From: Prevotella sp. tf2-5
Lineage (GTDB): Bacteria > Bacteroidota > Bacteroidia > Bacteroidales > Bacteroidaceae
Assembly (NCBI RefSeq): GCF_900115435.1
Contig: NZ_FOWK01000005.1
Span: 1 to 64,000 of the forward strand
Length of the DNA: 64,000 nt
Direction: 5' to 3'
In this document: piece after piece, positions 42,443-50,992 of the stretch
How the letters are laid out: each line of letters starts with the position of its first letter
Position numbering within the stretch: position 1 is the stretch's first letter
Made by a program: the position numbers and the translations under genes
The notes under the pieces: model-generated
Database searches by the model: none
Told to the model about the DNA's origin: nothing
What the model saw: the letters and a program-made list of their open reading frames with translations, nothing else

Positions 42443-44218
42443 GTGATTAAGACTCTCTATCAACAAATTCGGCAATACCGTACAGCATCACTACTCACCC
42501 CCGCCTTCACGGCTTTGGAGGTATTGATGGACGTGCTGATACCTTATGTCACTGCCTCGCTCATCGACAAGGGTATCAATGCCGGGGATATGGAGAGTGT
42601 CTATTTCTATGGTGCTGTCATGATGGGTATGGCACTGCTGAGCCTTGTCTTCGGTATCCTCGGGGGGCGTTGTTCTGCCTACGCCGCCACAGGCTTTGCC
42701 GCTAACCTGCGATCTGCGATGTATCGGAATATCCAGCGGATGGCGTTCTCGGATATCGACAAATACGCCACCTCAGGTCTCGTCACCCGTATGACGACGG
42801 ATGTGAACGCCTTGCAGAGTGCCTTCCAACAGATCATGGGTATCAGTGTGCGCGCTCCCTTTAAGCTGTTGTTGTCTATCCTGATGTGTCTTGTCATCGA
42901 CGCCCGTCTGTCGCTCATCTTCCTGATAGCATTGGTGATCCTGAGCTTCTCCTTATACCATATCATATCACGCGTGGCAAGACTATTCCAACAGGTGTTC
43001 GTGAAATACGACGACCTGAACCAGAGCGTACAGGAGAATATCACGGGCATCCGACTGGTGAAGGCTTTTGTCCGCGAAGACTATGAGAATGCGAAATTTG
43101 CCAAGGCTGCCGAGAATCTCTATAAGCTCTATGTGAAGGCAGAGAGTCTGATGGCATGGAACCACCCCATCATGAACATGGTGGTATATGGTTGTATCAT
43201 TGCCCTCTCATGGTTGGGAGCGCATTATATCGTAGAGGGAACGCTGACGACGGGAGAGCTGACATCCCTGTTCACCTATGTCATGTCTATCCTGATGTCG
43301 CTGATGATGCTCTCCATGGTCTTTGTGATGCTCACCCAGAGTGCCGCCTCTGCCAAGCGGGTAGCGGAGATCATCGAGGAAGAGCCTGACATCGTCAACC
43401 CCGCCAACGGTATCACGACGGTACCAGACGGCAGCATCGAGTTCCGTGGGGTGAGGTTCGATTATCAGTCAAAGGACGAAGGCCAAAGGTCAAAGGTCTC
43501 TCCCTTACTCCCACACAAGCGCAGCGCCCTCTATAACATCACCTTCAGCATCAAGAGCGGCGAGACCATCGGTGTGATTGGTGGAACAGGTTCCGGTAAG
43601 TCAACCCTCGTCAACCTCATCAGCCGCCTCTACGACCCCAGGGAGGGAGAGGTCTGCGTGGGAGGACATAACGTGAAAGACTACGACCTCACAGCCTTGC
43701 GTCATGCCGTGTCGGTGGTGCTACAACAAAATATCCTGTTCAGCGGTACCGTCCTTGACAACCTGCGTTGGGGTAACCCTGATGCCACCTTGGAGGAGTG
43801 TTGCTATGCTTGTCAGATGGCACAGGCTGACGAGTTTGTCAGTCAGATGCCTGAAGGTTATGATACCCGGATAGAACAAGGCGGCACGAATGTCAGTGGC
43901 GGACAGAAGCAACGTCTCTGCATTGCCCGTGCCCTGTTGAAACACCCGAAGATACTGGTACTCGACGACTCCACCTCTGCCTGCGACACGGCGACGGACG
44001 CGAAGATACGGGAGGCGATCCACCACCAACTGCCTGAGATGACGAAGATCATCATCGCCCAGCGCATCCTCAGCGTGAGAGACTGTGACCGCATCCTTGT
44101 CCTGGACAATGGTGTCGTGACGGGCTTCGATACCCATGACAACCTGTTAAAGACGAATACGTTATATCAAGAAATCAATGCAATTCAGACAGAGAACATC
44201 GGCGATTTCGATGCCTAA
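42443..44218 (+). CDS. ABC exporter subunit with degenerate ATP site
   Basis: A 591-residue half transporter (GTG start) with six helices in about 1-310 and a nucleotide-binding domain. Walker A is GGTGSGKST and the signature is canonical NVSGGQKQRLCIARALL. Walker B reads ILVLDDSTSACD, with Asp in place of the catalytic Glu, and the H-loop reads IIAQRILSV, with Gln for His. This is the pattern of the non-catalytic half of heterodimeric exporters such as TM287/288, BmrCD and LmrCD. Residues about 344-353 (SKDEGQRSKV), at the start of the nucleotide-binding domain, are coded by heptamer tract H5. Partner: the next gene. Confidence 0.9.
   Translation: MIKTLYQQIRQYRTASLLTPAFTALEVLMDVLIPYVTASLIDKGINAGDMESVYFYGAVMMGMALLSLVFGILGGRCSAYAATGFAANLRSAMYRNIQRMAFSDIDKYATSGLVTRMTTDVNALQSAFQQIMGISVRAPFKLLLSILMCLVIDARLSLIFLIALVILSFSLYHIISRVARLFQQVFVKYDDLNQSVQENITGIRLVKAFVREDYENAKFAKAAENLYKLYVKAESLMAWNHPIMNMVVYGCIIALSWLGAHYIVEGTLTTGELTSLFTYVMSILMSLMMLSMVFVMLTQSAASAKRVAEIIEEEPDIVNPANGITTVPDGSIEFRGVRFDYQSKDEGQRSKVSPLLPHKRSALYNITFSIKSGETIGVIGGTGSGKSTLVNLISRLYDPREGEVCVGGHNVKDYDLTALRHAVSVVLQQNILFSGTVLDNLRWGNPDATLEECCYACQMAQADEFVSQMPEGYDTRIEQGGTNVSGGQKQRLCIARALLKHPKILVLDDSTSACDTATDAKIREAIHHQLPEMTKIIIAQRILSVRDCDRILVLDNGVVTGFDTHDNLLKTNTLYQEINAIQTENIGDFDA
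43468..43502 (+). repeat. Heptamer tract H5 (GTCAAAG type)
   Basis: Units GTCAAAG, GACGAAG, GCCAAAG, GTCAAAG, GTCTCTC. It is in frame in the first exporter gene, in a surface loop following VRFDYQ near the A-loop. It resembles the AAAGGTT units of tract H7. Confidence 0.8.
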
Positions 44219-46010
44219 GGGAGAGGTGAAGCGTGACGTGCTGTTGCGTATGTTCTCCTTCGTCTTCAGACACTATAAATGGTCTGTAGTCCTGGTCCTG
44301 GCGTGTGTGTTCGTCTCCTCCCTGACATCCCTCGTCTCCTCCCTGTTTACCAAGACACTCATCGACGACTATATCGTACCGTTGACACAGGTGGCTAACC
44401 CCGAATATGCCTCGCTGGCACAGACCCTGTTTATGTTAGGACTCATCCTTTTCTTCGGTACCGTCTGTTCCTATGCCTATAACCGTCTGATGATTCATGT
44501 GAGCCAGGGCACGATGCTCCGCCTCCGTAAGATCATCTTCGAGAAGATGCAGCGACTGCCCGTCAGCTATTTCGACCAGCGTTCCCATGGAGACATCATG
44601 TCCGTCTATACCAATGATGTCGACTCCCTGCGACAGATGATATCCACGGCGATGGCACAGGTCCTCTCTTCCCTCATCACCATCGTCGCCACCTTCACCT
44701 CCATGGTCGTCATGAGCATCCCCCTGACACTGGTGAGCATCCTGATGGCGGTAGTGATGATGGTCGCCACCTCCCAGCTTGGCAAGCGCTCCCGTACGTT
44801 CTTCCGCACCCAGCAGCAACGCCTCGCCCATGTTAACGGCTTCATCGAGGAGATGATGACAGGACAGAAAGTCGTGAAGATCTTCTGTCATGAGGAGCAA
44901 GCCATCCGTGACTTCGAAGTCATCAACGAACAGCTACGCACCTCCGCCTGCCACGCCAACCGCATCGCGAATATCGTCATGCCCGTCAATGGCGGCATCA
45001 GCAACTTCGGCTTCGTCCTCCTCGCCGTCGTCGGAGCCCTCCTCGCCCTCCACACCCCTCACATCTCACATCATACATCATACATCTCACATCTCACATC
45101 ATACATCTCCCTCGGCACGGTCGTCGCTTTCCTCCAACTCAACAAGAACTTCACCCGTCCCATCTCACAAGTCAGCCAGCAGATCAACAGCGTACTCAAC
45201 GCCTCCGTAGGAGCAGAGCGCGTCTTTGCCTTAGGCGATGCCGAACCCGAGATAGATAACGGTACCGTTGACCTGACAGCCCCCCAGGGCGATGTAGACT
45301 TCAAAGACGTGGACTTCAGTTATATCCCCGGGAAACAAGTACTCTTCGATATCGACATCAACACCAACCCCGGGCAGAAGATCGCCTTCGTGGGAGGCAC
45401 AGGAGCCGGTAAGACCACCATCATCAACCTCATCAACCGTTTCTACGAGATACAAGGCGGTCATATCCTCTATGACGGCATCCCCATCACCGATATCCGT
45501 AAAGAGTCACTGCGCAAGGGCATGAGCATCGTCCTCCAGGAGACCCACCTCTTCACAGGCACCGTCCTCGACAATATCCGTTACGGCAAGCTCGACGCCA
45601 CCGATGAGGAATGCGTCAAGGCAGCCCAGATGGTCGGTGCCGACGACTTCATCCGCCGACTCCCCAACGGCTATCACACACCCCTCAGCGGCGACGGAGG
45701 CAACCTCAGCCAAGGAGAGCGCCAGCTCCTTGCCATCACCCGTGCTGCCGTAGCCAATCCCCCCGTCCTCATTCTCGACGAGGCAACCTCCAGTATCGAC
45801 ACCCGTACCGAGCAGGTGGTACAACGAGGCATGGACACCATCATGCAGGGGCGCACCACCTTTGTCATCGCCCACCGCCTCTCCACCGTCCGTAATGCCG
45901 ACCAGATCATCGTCCTCGACCACGGGCGCATCATCGAGCAGGGCACCCATGAGCAACTCCTACAACAAAAAGGGAAATATTATCAACTCTATACAGGAAA
46001 TGAAATATAA
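44211..46010 (+). CDS. ABC exporter subunit with intact catalytic site
   Basis: About 599 residues; partner of the preceding gene. Walker A GGTGAGKTTI, Walker B ILILDEATSSID with catalytic Glu, and H-loop FVIAHRLST are intact. Its own signature is altered to LSQGERQLLAITRAAV. Thus the working ATP site would combine this Walker set with the partner's VSGGQ, and the degenerate site the reverse. ATG 44211 overlaps the partner's stop; an in-frame ATG at 44178 is possible. A membrane-domain loop (about 284-300, PHISHHTSYISHLTSYIS) is coded by tract H6. Probable multidrug or lipid exporter. Confidence 0.9.
   Translation: MPKGEVKRDVLLRMFSFVFRHYKWSVVLVLACVFVSSLTSLVSSLFTKTLIDDYIVPLTQVANPEYASLAQTLFMLGLILFFGTVCSYAYNRLMIHVSQGTMLRLRKIIFEKMQRLPVSYFDQRSHGDIMSVYTNDVDSLRQMISTAMAQVLSSLITIVATFTSMVVMSIPLTLVSILMAVVMMVATSQLGKRSRTFFRTQQQRLAHVNGFIEEMMTGQKVVKIFCHEEQAIRDFEVINEQLRTSACHANRIANIVMPVNGGISNFGFVLLAVVGALLALHTPHISHHTSYISHLTSYISLGTVVAFLQLNKNFTRPISQVSQQINSVLNASVGAERVFALGDAEPEIDNGTVDLTAPQGDVDFKDVDFSYIPGKQVLFDIDINTNPGQKIAFVGGTGAGKTTIINLINRFYEIQGGHILYDGIPITDIRKESLRKGMSIVLQETHLFTGTVLDNIRYGKLDATDEECVKAAQMVGADDFIRRLPNGYHTPLSGDGGNLSQGERQLLAITRAAVANPPVLILDEATSSIDTRTEQVVQRGMDTIMQGRTTFVIAHRLSTVRNADQIIVLDHGRIIEQGTHEQLLQQKGKYYQLYTGNEI
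45058..45106 (+). repeat. Heptamer tract H6 (CTCACAT/CATACAT type)
   Basis: Seven units: CTCACAT, CTCACAT, CATACAT, CATACAT, CTCACAT, CTCACAT, CATACAT. On the minus strand these are GATGTGA and GATGTAT units, the family of H1, H8 and H9. Three units make a 21-base (7-residue) peptide period, HISHHTS/YISHLTS. Confidence 0.93.
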
Positions 46011-46016
46011 ATAGGT

Positions 46017-47318
46017 ATGGAACAACTATTACATTACGTATGGAAACATAAATTGTTTCCATTAGTCGAACTTAAAACAACGGACGGCAAGCCCGTCGAA
46101 GTAATTGACCCAGGACTACACAACCACAACAGTGGTCCTGACTTCTTCAATGCTAAAGTGAAAATTAACCATACTCTCTGGGTAGGTAATGTGGAGATTC
46201 ACGACAAATCAAGCGACTGGTTTTTGCATGGTCATGACAAGGATCAAGCATACGACAATGTTGTGCTGCATGTAACTGGAAAACCTGATGTAGAAGTGAC
46301 GAACACCGCAGGGCAATATATCCCACAGATGGTATTAGAAGTGCCTTCTACTATCAGGGAGAATTACGAAGAACTGCTACGTACTGACCAATATCCACCT
46401 TGTTACCAGATTATCCCTGACTTGACAACATTAAACATCCACGCATGGATGGCGGCACTGCAAACAGAACGGTTGGAACAGAAAACAGAAGCAATCATAC
46501 GACGTGTCAAACGGATGAATGGCTCGTGGGAAAATGCCTATTTCTTAACTCTTGCCCGTAATTATGGTTTTGGCATTAACGGTGACACTTTTGAGGAATG
46601 GGCAACTCACATCCCCTTCTCCGCTATTGCACACCATCGGGATAAACTGTTCCAAATAGAAGCTGTCTTCATGGGTCAGGCTGGGTTGTTGGATATCAAT
46701 GCGATTCCCGAGCGTTATCAGCAAGAAGCTTTGAACGAAGGATATTATGCAAAACTGCGCAATGAATATCTTTATCTTGCCCACAAATTCTCATTGTGTC
46801 CTATGGATTATAAACGATGGAAATTTCTACGACTACGTCCCCAAAATTTCCCACATATCCGATTGTCACAACTCGCCAACCTTTATTATGAGCGTAAAAC
46901 GGGGCTGTCGCAACTCGTAGAATGCAAGGATTTATTTTCTTTGCAAAGCCTATTGAGTACAAAAGTGACACCATATTGGGAGACCCACTATACATTTGGG
47001 TCAATCAGTGACCTCAACGAAAAGAATTTGTCACCATTCTCTATGAATTTGTTGATGATCAACACCTGTATCCCTATGCTCTTTGCATATGGACGACATT
47101 CTGCCAAAGAAGCCCTATGCAACCGTGCTTTTGATTTTCTAGAACAACTTAAGGCTGAAAACAATTACATTATCCGACTTTGGAAAGAATGTGGGCTAAC
47201 TGTAAAGAATGCTGGTGATTCACAGGCTCTTATACAACTAAAAAAAGAATACTGCGACAAAAAGGAGTGCCTGCGTTGTCGCATCGGATATGAATATCTC
47301 AAAAAAACAAAGAAATAA
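46017..47318 (+). CDS. DUF2851 family protein
   Basis: A 433-residue cytosolic protein of DUF2851, nearly confined to Bacteroidota and Chlorobi. Diagnostic stretches are EQLLHYVWKHKLFP at the start, GKPVEVIDPGLHNHNSGPDF, WVGNVEIHDKSSDWFLHGHD and YDNVVLHVTG. The family contains an N-terminal restriction-endonuclease-like core with acidic residues (PDFFNAK, VEIH), so nuclease activity has been considered; that is inference. The C-terminus has cysteines (CDKKECLRCRIGYEYLK). It starts six bases after the exporter stop. Unlike its neighbours it is moderately A+T-rich. Confidence 0.9.
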   Translation: MEQLLHYVWKHKLFPLVELKTTDGKPVEVIDPGLHNHNSGPDFFNAKVKINHTLWVGNVEIHDKSSDWFLHGHDKDQAYDNVVLHVTGKPDVEVTNTAGQYIPQMVLEVPSTIRENYEELLRTDQYPPCYQIIPDLTTLNIHAWMAALQTERLEQKTEAIIRRVKRMNGSWENAYFLTLARNYGFGINGDTFEEWATHIPFSAIAHHRDKLFQIEAVFMGQAGLLDINAIPERYQQEALNEGYYAKLRNEYLYLAHKFSLCPMDYKRWKFLRLRPQNFPHIRLSQLANLYYERKTGLSQLVECKDLFSLQSLLSTKVTPYWETHYTFGSISDLNEKNLSPFSMNLLMINTCIPMLFAYGRHSAKEALCNRAFDFLEQLKAENNYIIRLWKECGLTVKNAGDSQALIQLKKEYCDKKECLRCRIGYEYLKKTKK

Positions 47319-47325
47319 ATACATT

Positions 47326-47739
47326 ATGAGCAAATACATTTTTGAAGCGAGGATGGAGGTGCGCGACTATGAGTGCGACATCGAGGGGATAGTGAATAAC
47401 GCGAATTACCTGCATTATACGGAACATACCAGACACTTGTTCCTCAAACATTGCGGACTGAGCTTCGCTGAGATGCATGAGAAAGGGGTGGATGCCGTCG
47501 TGGCTCGCATGGAATTGCAATATAAGGCTCCGCTTCGCTGTGACGATGAGTTTATCTCTCGTCTGTGGCTGGAGAAGGATGGGTTTAAGTATATCTTCCA
47601 CCAGGATATCTACCGTGCCTCGGATGAGGCGATATGCTTCAAAGGGAAAATCATGCTGGTCTGTCTGATCAACGGACGACTGGGGGAGAGCGAGGACTAT
47701 AACAGGGCGTTTGAACCATACATAAAGGTTAAAGGTTAG
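47326..47739 (+). CDS. Acyl-CoA thioesterase, 4HBT (hot-dog) fold
   Basis: A 137-residue thioesterase of the YbgC/FadM type. Catalytic-region block MEVRDYECDIEGIVNNANYL HY is spread over residues 10-31, with Asp in the DIEGIVNNANY helix start; later EMHEKGVDAVVARMELQYKA is also conserved. It hydrolyses acyl-CoA or acyl-ACP. ATG 47326 is preferred to the in-frame ATG 47290, which overlaps the DUF2851 gene. The stop codon and the last residues (KVKG) are formed by heptamer tract H7. Confidence 0.9.
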   Translation: MSKYIFEARMEVRDYECDIEGIVNNANYLHYTEHTRHLFLKHCGLSFAEMHEKGVDAVVARMELQYKAPLRCDDEFISRLWLEKDGFKYIFHQDIYRASDEAICFKGKIMLVCLINGRLGESEDYNRAFEPYIKVKG

Positions 47740-47786
47740 AGGTTAGAGGTTAGAGATGAAGGGTTAAGGGTTAGAGGTTAGAGTAA
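47724..47786 (+). repeat. Heptamer tract H7 (AGAGGTT/AAGGGTT type)
   Basis: Nine units: AAAGGTT twice, AGAGGTT twice, AGAGATG, AAGGGTT twice, AGAGGTT, AGAGTAA. It begins before the thioesterase stop codon and fills most of the gap to the next gene. Confidence 0.93.
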
Positions 47787-47818
47787 TCTATAATAACATA
47801 ACAATTTTAATAACTATC

Positions 47819-48595
47819 ATGATGAAGAAAATCTTAATGATGATTCTCATGGCGGGAATTGCCATGCAAACGAACGCACAGTGGACGAACTGGAACACGA
47901 CTCAAGCCGTTAGCGGCGGTATTGGTATCTTGGGCTCTATTATCGCCTCGTCGGAGCGTAAGAAGGCTATGGAGATCTTTGAACGGGAGAAGGCTCAGTA
48001 TCAGCCTACTTTCGCAAGTGCTTATGATGACGCCAAGAAACTGGAGGCGGAAGAGAAATGGGCGGACGCTCTCGACAAGTTCGAGGAGGCTGCCAAACTG
48101 AACTGTGACTACGGCTATACGGACCAGAAGAGCCTCACGCTGAAAATCAACAGTCTCTATGAGAAGGCTGGACGTACGGAGGAGGGTCCCAGCGTGCTCA
48201 ACAACAAGTCGACGATTCTTCCTGACTACTCTCGCTATCGCTTCTCCTTGCAGAACCCTATCAGCAAGGGTAAGAAGGATAATACTCAAACGAGGATCGT
48301 ACGCGTGAGCTGCTCGGACACGGAGACGCGTATTGAATTGGAATGTGAGGCGGATATGCCTAACGACCAGCTCTATATCAAGTCGGACACTTACATCAGA
48401 AGCAAGGGCGGCGACAAACTGCGCCTGCGCGGGGTGGAGAATGTATCGGTGGCTCCGGTGGTGACGGAGATACCATGGCCGTACCAGAAACTGCGCTTCG
48501 CCTTGATTTTCCCAGCTCTGCCCGTCACTGCTGAGGAGTTTGAACTCGTGGAACCTTCAAGTAGCTGGAAATTCAGGAATATCAGATGCAGATAA
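47819..48595 (+). CDS. Exported TPR-like protein of unknown function
   Basis: A 258-residue protein with signal peptide (KKILMMILMAGIAMQTNAQ), a short glycine-rich membrane-like segment (SGGIGILGSIIASS), and a helical repeat-like region (about 45-120: AYDDAKKLEAEEKWADALDK, FEEAAKLNCDYGYTDQKSLT) that resembles TPR pairs. The last 110 residues look beta-rich (VRVSCSDTETRIELECEADM). It may bind another envelope protein. The start is ATG 47819 or 47822. It overlaps dprA by ten bases. No family name is recognised. Confidence 0.75.
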   Translation: MMKKILMMILMAGIAMQTNAQWTNWNTTQAVSGGIGILGSIIASSERKKAMEIFEREKAQYQPTFASAYDDAKKLEAEEKWADALDKFEEAAKLNCDYGYTDQKSLTLKINSLYEKAGRTEEGPSVLNNKSTILPDYSRYRFSLQNPISKGKKDNTQTRIVRVSCSDTETRIELECEADMPNDQLYIKSDTYIRSKGGDKLRLRGVENVSVAPVVTEIPWPYQKLRFALIFPALPVTAEEFELVEPSSSWKFRNIRCR

Positions 48596-49683
48596 CTGAC
48601 AACGAGGAGATTCTCTACTCGATGGCGCTGTCACGGCTGGCGGGGGTGAGCCTGCCAGCGGCGGTGCAGATGTACCGGGAAATGGGGGGCGGTAAGGCTG
48701 TCTATGAACAGACGAGGCAGCGGTCCCCCTGGGACGAGGCGCTGCAAAGGGCGGAGGCGGAGCGGACTTTCGTCGAGAGGAACGGCATACGGGTGCTGAC
48801 GATGAATGACAGGGACTACCCTGCCCGGCTGAGGGAGTGTCCTGACGCACCTATTATATTATATTATAAGGGAACGGCGGATCTGAACCGGCAACGGGTC
48901 ATCAATATCGTGGGGACGCGACAGTGTACGTCGTACGGTCAGGACTTGATACGACGCTTCGTCGGTGACCTGCGACAGCTGTGTCCTGACGTGCTGATTG
49001 TCAGTGGTCTTGCCTATGGTGTGGATATCCATGCGCACCGGCAGGCACTGGAGAACGGCTATGAGACGGTAGGGGTGCTTGCCCACGGACTGGACCAGAT
49101 CTATCCGCATCACCATAGGGACACGGCGGCGGAGATGGTACGGCATGGGGGACTGCTGACGGAGTATATGAGCGGGACACAGGCACTGCCTAACAATTTC
49201 CGACAACGGAACCGTATCGTGGCAGGGATGTCGGATGCCACCATCCTCATAGAGAGTGCTTATAAGGGGGGTGGGCTGATCACCTGTCGTATCGCCCAGG
49301 AGTACGGGCGTGACGTGTTTGCCTTCCCCGGGGCGGTGGGGATGCCGTTCTCGGAGGGGTGTAACCGTATGATCCGGAATAACACGGCGGCTCTCATCAC
49401 GTCGGCAAAGGACTTCGTGGAGGCGATGGGATGGAATGTGAGATGTGAGATGGATGATGTAAGAGGTAAGATGTCGGAGGGGGAACTGTTCCCGGAACTC
49501 ACGGAGGAGGAGAAACGGGTGGTGGCTGTGCTGCGGAAGACGAATGACTTGCAAATGAACTTCATCAGTGTGCAGACGAATATCGCTGTGGGTACCTTGA
49601 CGGCTGTCCTCTTCCAGTTGGAGATGAAGGGAATCGTGAGGGCTATGGCGGGAGGAACGTATCATTTGATGTATGATGTATGA
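48586..49683 (+). CDS. dprA: DNA-processing protein DprA
   Basis: A 365-residue protein that loads RecA on incoming single-stranded DNA during natural transformation. The Rossmann-like core shows INIVGTRQCTSYG, VSGLAYGVDIHAHRQAL, NNFRQRNRIVAGMSDATILI and GGGLITCRIAQEYGRDVFAF. A C-terminal winged helix (about 305-360) follows. The linker between them (WNVRCEMDDVRGKMSEGE) is coded by heptamer tract H8, and the last codons and stop lie in tract H9. The N-terminal SAM-like helical domain is present. Confidence 0.95.
   Translation: MQITDNEEILYSMALSRLAGVSLPAAVQMYREMGGGKAVYEQTRQRSPWDEALQRAEAERTFVERNGIRVLTMNDRDYPARLRECPDAPIILYYKGTADLNRQRVINIVGTRQCTSYGQDLIRRFVGDLRQLCPDVLIVSGLAYGVDIHAHRQALENGYETVGVLAHGLDQIYPHHHRDTAAEMVRHGGLLTEYMSGTQALPNNFRQRNRIVAGMSDATILIESAYKGGGLITCRIAQEYGRDVFAFPGAVGMPFSEGCNRMIRNNTAALITSAKDFVEAMGWNVRCEMDDVRGKMSEGELFPELTEEEKRVVAVLRKTNDLQMNFISVQTNIAVGTLTAVLFQLEMKGIVRAMAGGTYHLMYDV
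49435..49476 (+). repeat. Heptamer tract H8 (GATGTGA type) in dprA
   Basis: Units AATGTGA, GATGTGA, GATGGAT, GATGTAA, GAGGTAA, GATGTCG. The run GATGGATGATGTAAGA is shared exactly with tract H1 (4722-4737). It is in frame at the hinge between the Rossmann core and the winged helix. Confidence 0.9.
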
Positions 49684-49723
49684 TGTGTGATGTATGATGT
49701 AAGATGTAAGATGTAAGAAGTAT
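49668..49723 (+). repeat. Heptamer tract H9 (GATGTAT/GATGTAA type)
   Basis: Eight units: GATGTAT twice, GATGTGT, GATGTAT, GATGTAA three times, GAAGTAT. It starts before the dprA stop, fills the whole 38-base gap, and its last unit runs into the dusB start codon (ATG 49722), so it is the translation-initiation region of dusB. Confidence 0.95.
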
Positions 49724-50672
49724 GAAAATAGGAAATATAGAATTGGGGGAGCGTCCGGTGTTCCTGGCACCGATGGAGGACGTGACGGATATCGGGTTCC
49801 GCATGTTATGCAAGCGGTTCGGGGCTGCCATGGTCTATACGGAGTTCGTATCGGCGGAGGCACTGGTGCGGGATGTGAAGTCGACCATCCAGAAACTGAC
49901 GATCGCCGACGAGGAGCGTCCTGTGGGTATACAGATCTACGGCAGGGACGTGGAGGCGATGGTGGAGGCTGCGAAGATCGTGGAACAGGCGGGTCCTGAT
50001 GTCATCGACCTGAATTTCGGATGCCCGGTGAAGAAGGTGGCTGGCAAGGGCGCCGGTGCCGGTATGCTGCAGAATATCCCGAAGATGCTGGAGATCACAC
50101 GCAAGGTGGTGGATGCCGTGAAACTGCCTGTGACGGCGAAGACGCGCCTGGGTTGGAACGCGGAGCAGTTGGTCATCACCGACCTGGCGGAGCAGTTGCA
50201 GGACTGTGGCATCCAGGCGCTGACGATCCATGGCAGGACCCGTGCCCAGATGTACACGGGGAATGCGGACTGGACGCTGATCGGGGAGGTGAAACGCAAC
50301 CCTCGCATCCATATCCCTATCATCGGCAATGGGGATATCAAGTCGCTGGAGGATGCTGACCGTGCCTTCGACACGTATGGGGTGGATGCGGTGATGATCG
50401 GACGTGCGACATTCGGCTGTCCGTGGATATTCAGTCGGAAGGAGCTGACACTGGATGAGAAGATTGACGTGTTGGAGGAACAGCTGCGTATCAACGTGGA
50501 GCGGATAGATGAGTATCGGGGTATCTTACATACGCGCCGCCATCTGGCTGCCTCACCTGTCTTTAAGGGTATTCCCGACTTCCGACAGACGCGTATCGCC
50601 ATGCTCCGTGCCGAGAAGGTCGAGGAGCTCCTCCGCATTCTGGAGGAATGCAGGGAGAGGTTGAAAAATTAG
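49722..50672 (+). CDS. dusB: tRNA-dihydrouridine synthase (DusB type)
   Basis: A 316-residue FMN enzyme that reduces uridines in tRNA. TIM-barrel motifs: VFLAPMEDVTDIGFRMLCKR at the start, LNFGCPVKKVAGKGAGAGML with the catalytic Cys, VTAKTRLGW, LTIHGRTRAQMYTGNADW, PIIGNGDIKSLEDA and IGRATFGCPWIF. The small C-terminal helical domain binds tRNA. It follows dprA and has a heptamer tract as its only leader; no ordinary ribosome-binding site is visible. An inverted transcript ends in the terminator just downstream. Confidence 0.95.
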   Translation: MKIGNIELGERPVFLAPMEDVTDIGFRMLCKRFGAAMVYTEFVSAEALVRDVKSTIQKLTIADEERPVGIQIYGRDVEAMVEAAKIVEQAGPDVIDLNFGCPVKKVAGKGAGAGMLQNIPKMLEITRKVVDAVKLPVTAKTRLGWNAEQLVITDLAEQLQDCGIQALTIHGRTRAQMYTGNADWTLIGEVKRNPRIHIPIIGNGDIKSLEDADRAFDTYGVDAVMIGRATFGCPWIFSRKELTLDEKIDVLEEQLRINVERIDEYRGILHTRRHLAASPVFKGIPDFRQTRIAMLRAEKVEELLRILEECRERLKN

Positions 50673-50674
50673 TA

Positions 50675-50710
50675 ATTAAAAAAGCCCTGCGGGTCATCCG
50701 ACTCACAGGG
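50675..50710 (-). terminator. Intrinsic terminator of the small minus-strand gene
   Basis: On the minus strand CCCTG (50710-50706), a partly paired loop with GAGT/GGGT, CAGGG, then CTTTTTTAATT. It lies against the 3' end of dusB and may act weakly in the other direction too. Confidence 0.8.
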
Positions 50711-50761
50711 ATTTTGTCTATTCTCTCAATTTTCCTAATTGTCTAAATCAAAGCTCGCAGC

Positions 50762-50827
50762 TTATTTCTTGATCATTGAAATAGTTTTCTTTGCGAGCGA
50801 AAGTACTACATAATTCAAAATAATCAT
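50762..50827 (-). CDS. Tiny gene for a 21-residue peptide
   Basis: On the minus strand ATG at 50827 opens MIILNYVVLSLAKKTISMIK plus a final K, then TAA. It has its own consensus promoter 83 bases upstream and an intrinsic terminator about 50 bases downstream, so it is a complete transcription unit of about 225 nt. The peptide has a hydrophobic first half and a basic second half, as in small membrane-active peptides. The RNA has a seven-base stem (GCTCGCA / TGCGAGC) pairing part of the coding region with the 3' untranslated part. It could equally be a small regulatory RNA. Rest of the 320-base gap: only this unit. Confidence 0.6.
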   Translation of the reverse strand: MIILNYVVLSLAKKTISMIKK

Positions 50828-50909
50828 AATCCTAACCTTTTTAAATTAATACCTGAAACAATCTCTCTTTTTGTGTTCCTGAAAAACAACCTTTTGTCTT
50901 TTGACAGTG

Positions 50910-50941
50910 CAAAGGTAGTGATTGTGTGCGAACACAGCAAA
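50910..50941 (-). promoter_or_regulatory. Promoter of the 21-residue peptide gene
   Basis: On the minus strand TTTG (50941-50938), 20 bases, TACCTTTG (50917-50910): perfect match in sequence and spacing. Transcription should start near 50903. Confidence 0.85.
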
Positions 50942-50992
50942 CGTTTTATGCATTTTTTCCCACTATCTGCCATCTTCTTGACAAACATCAAG

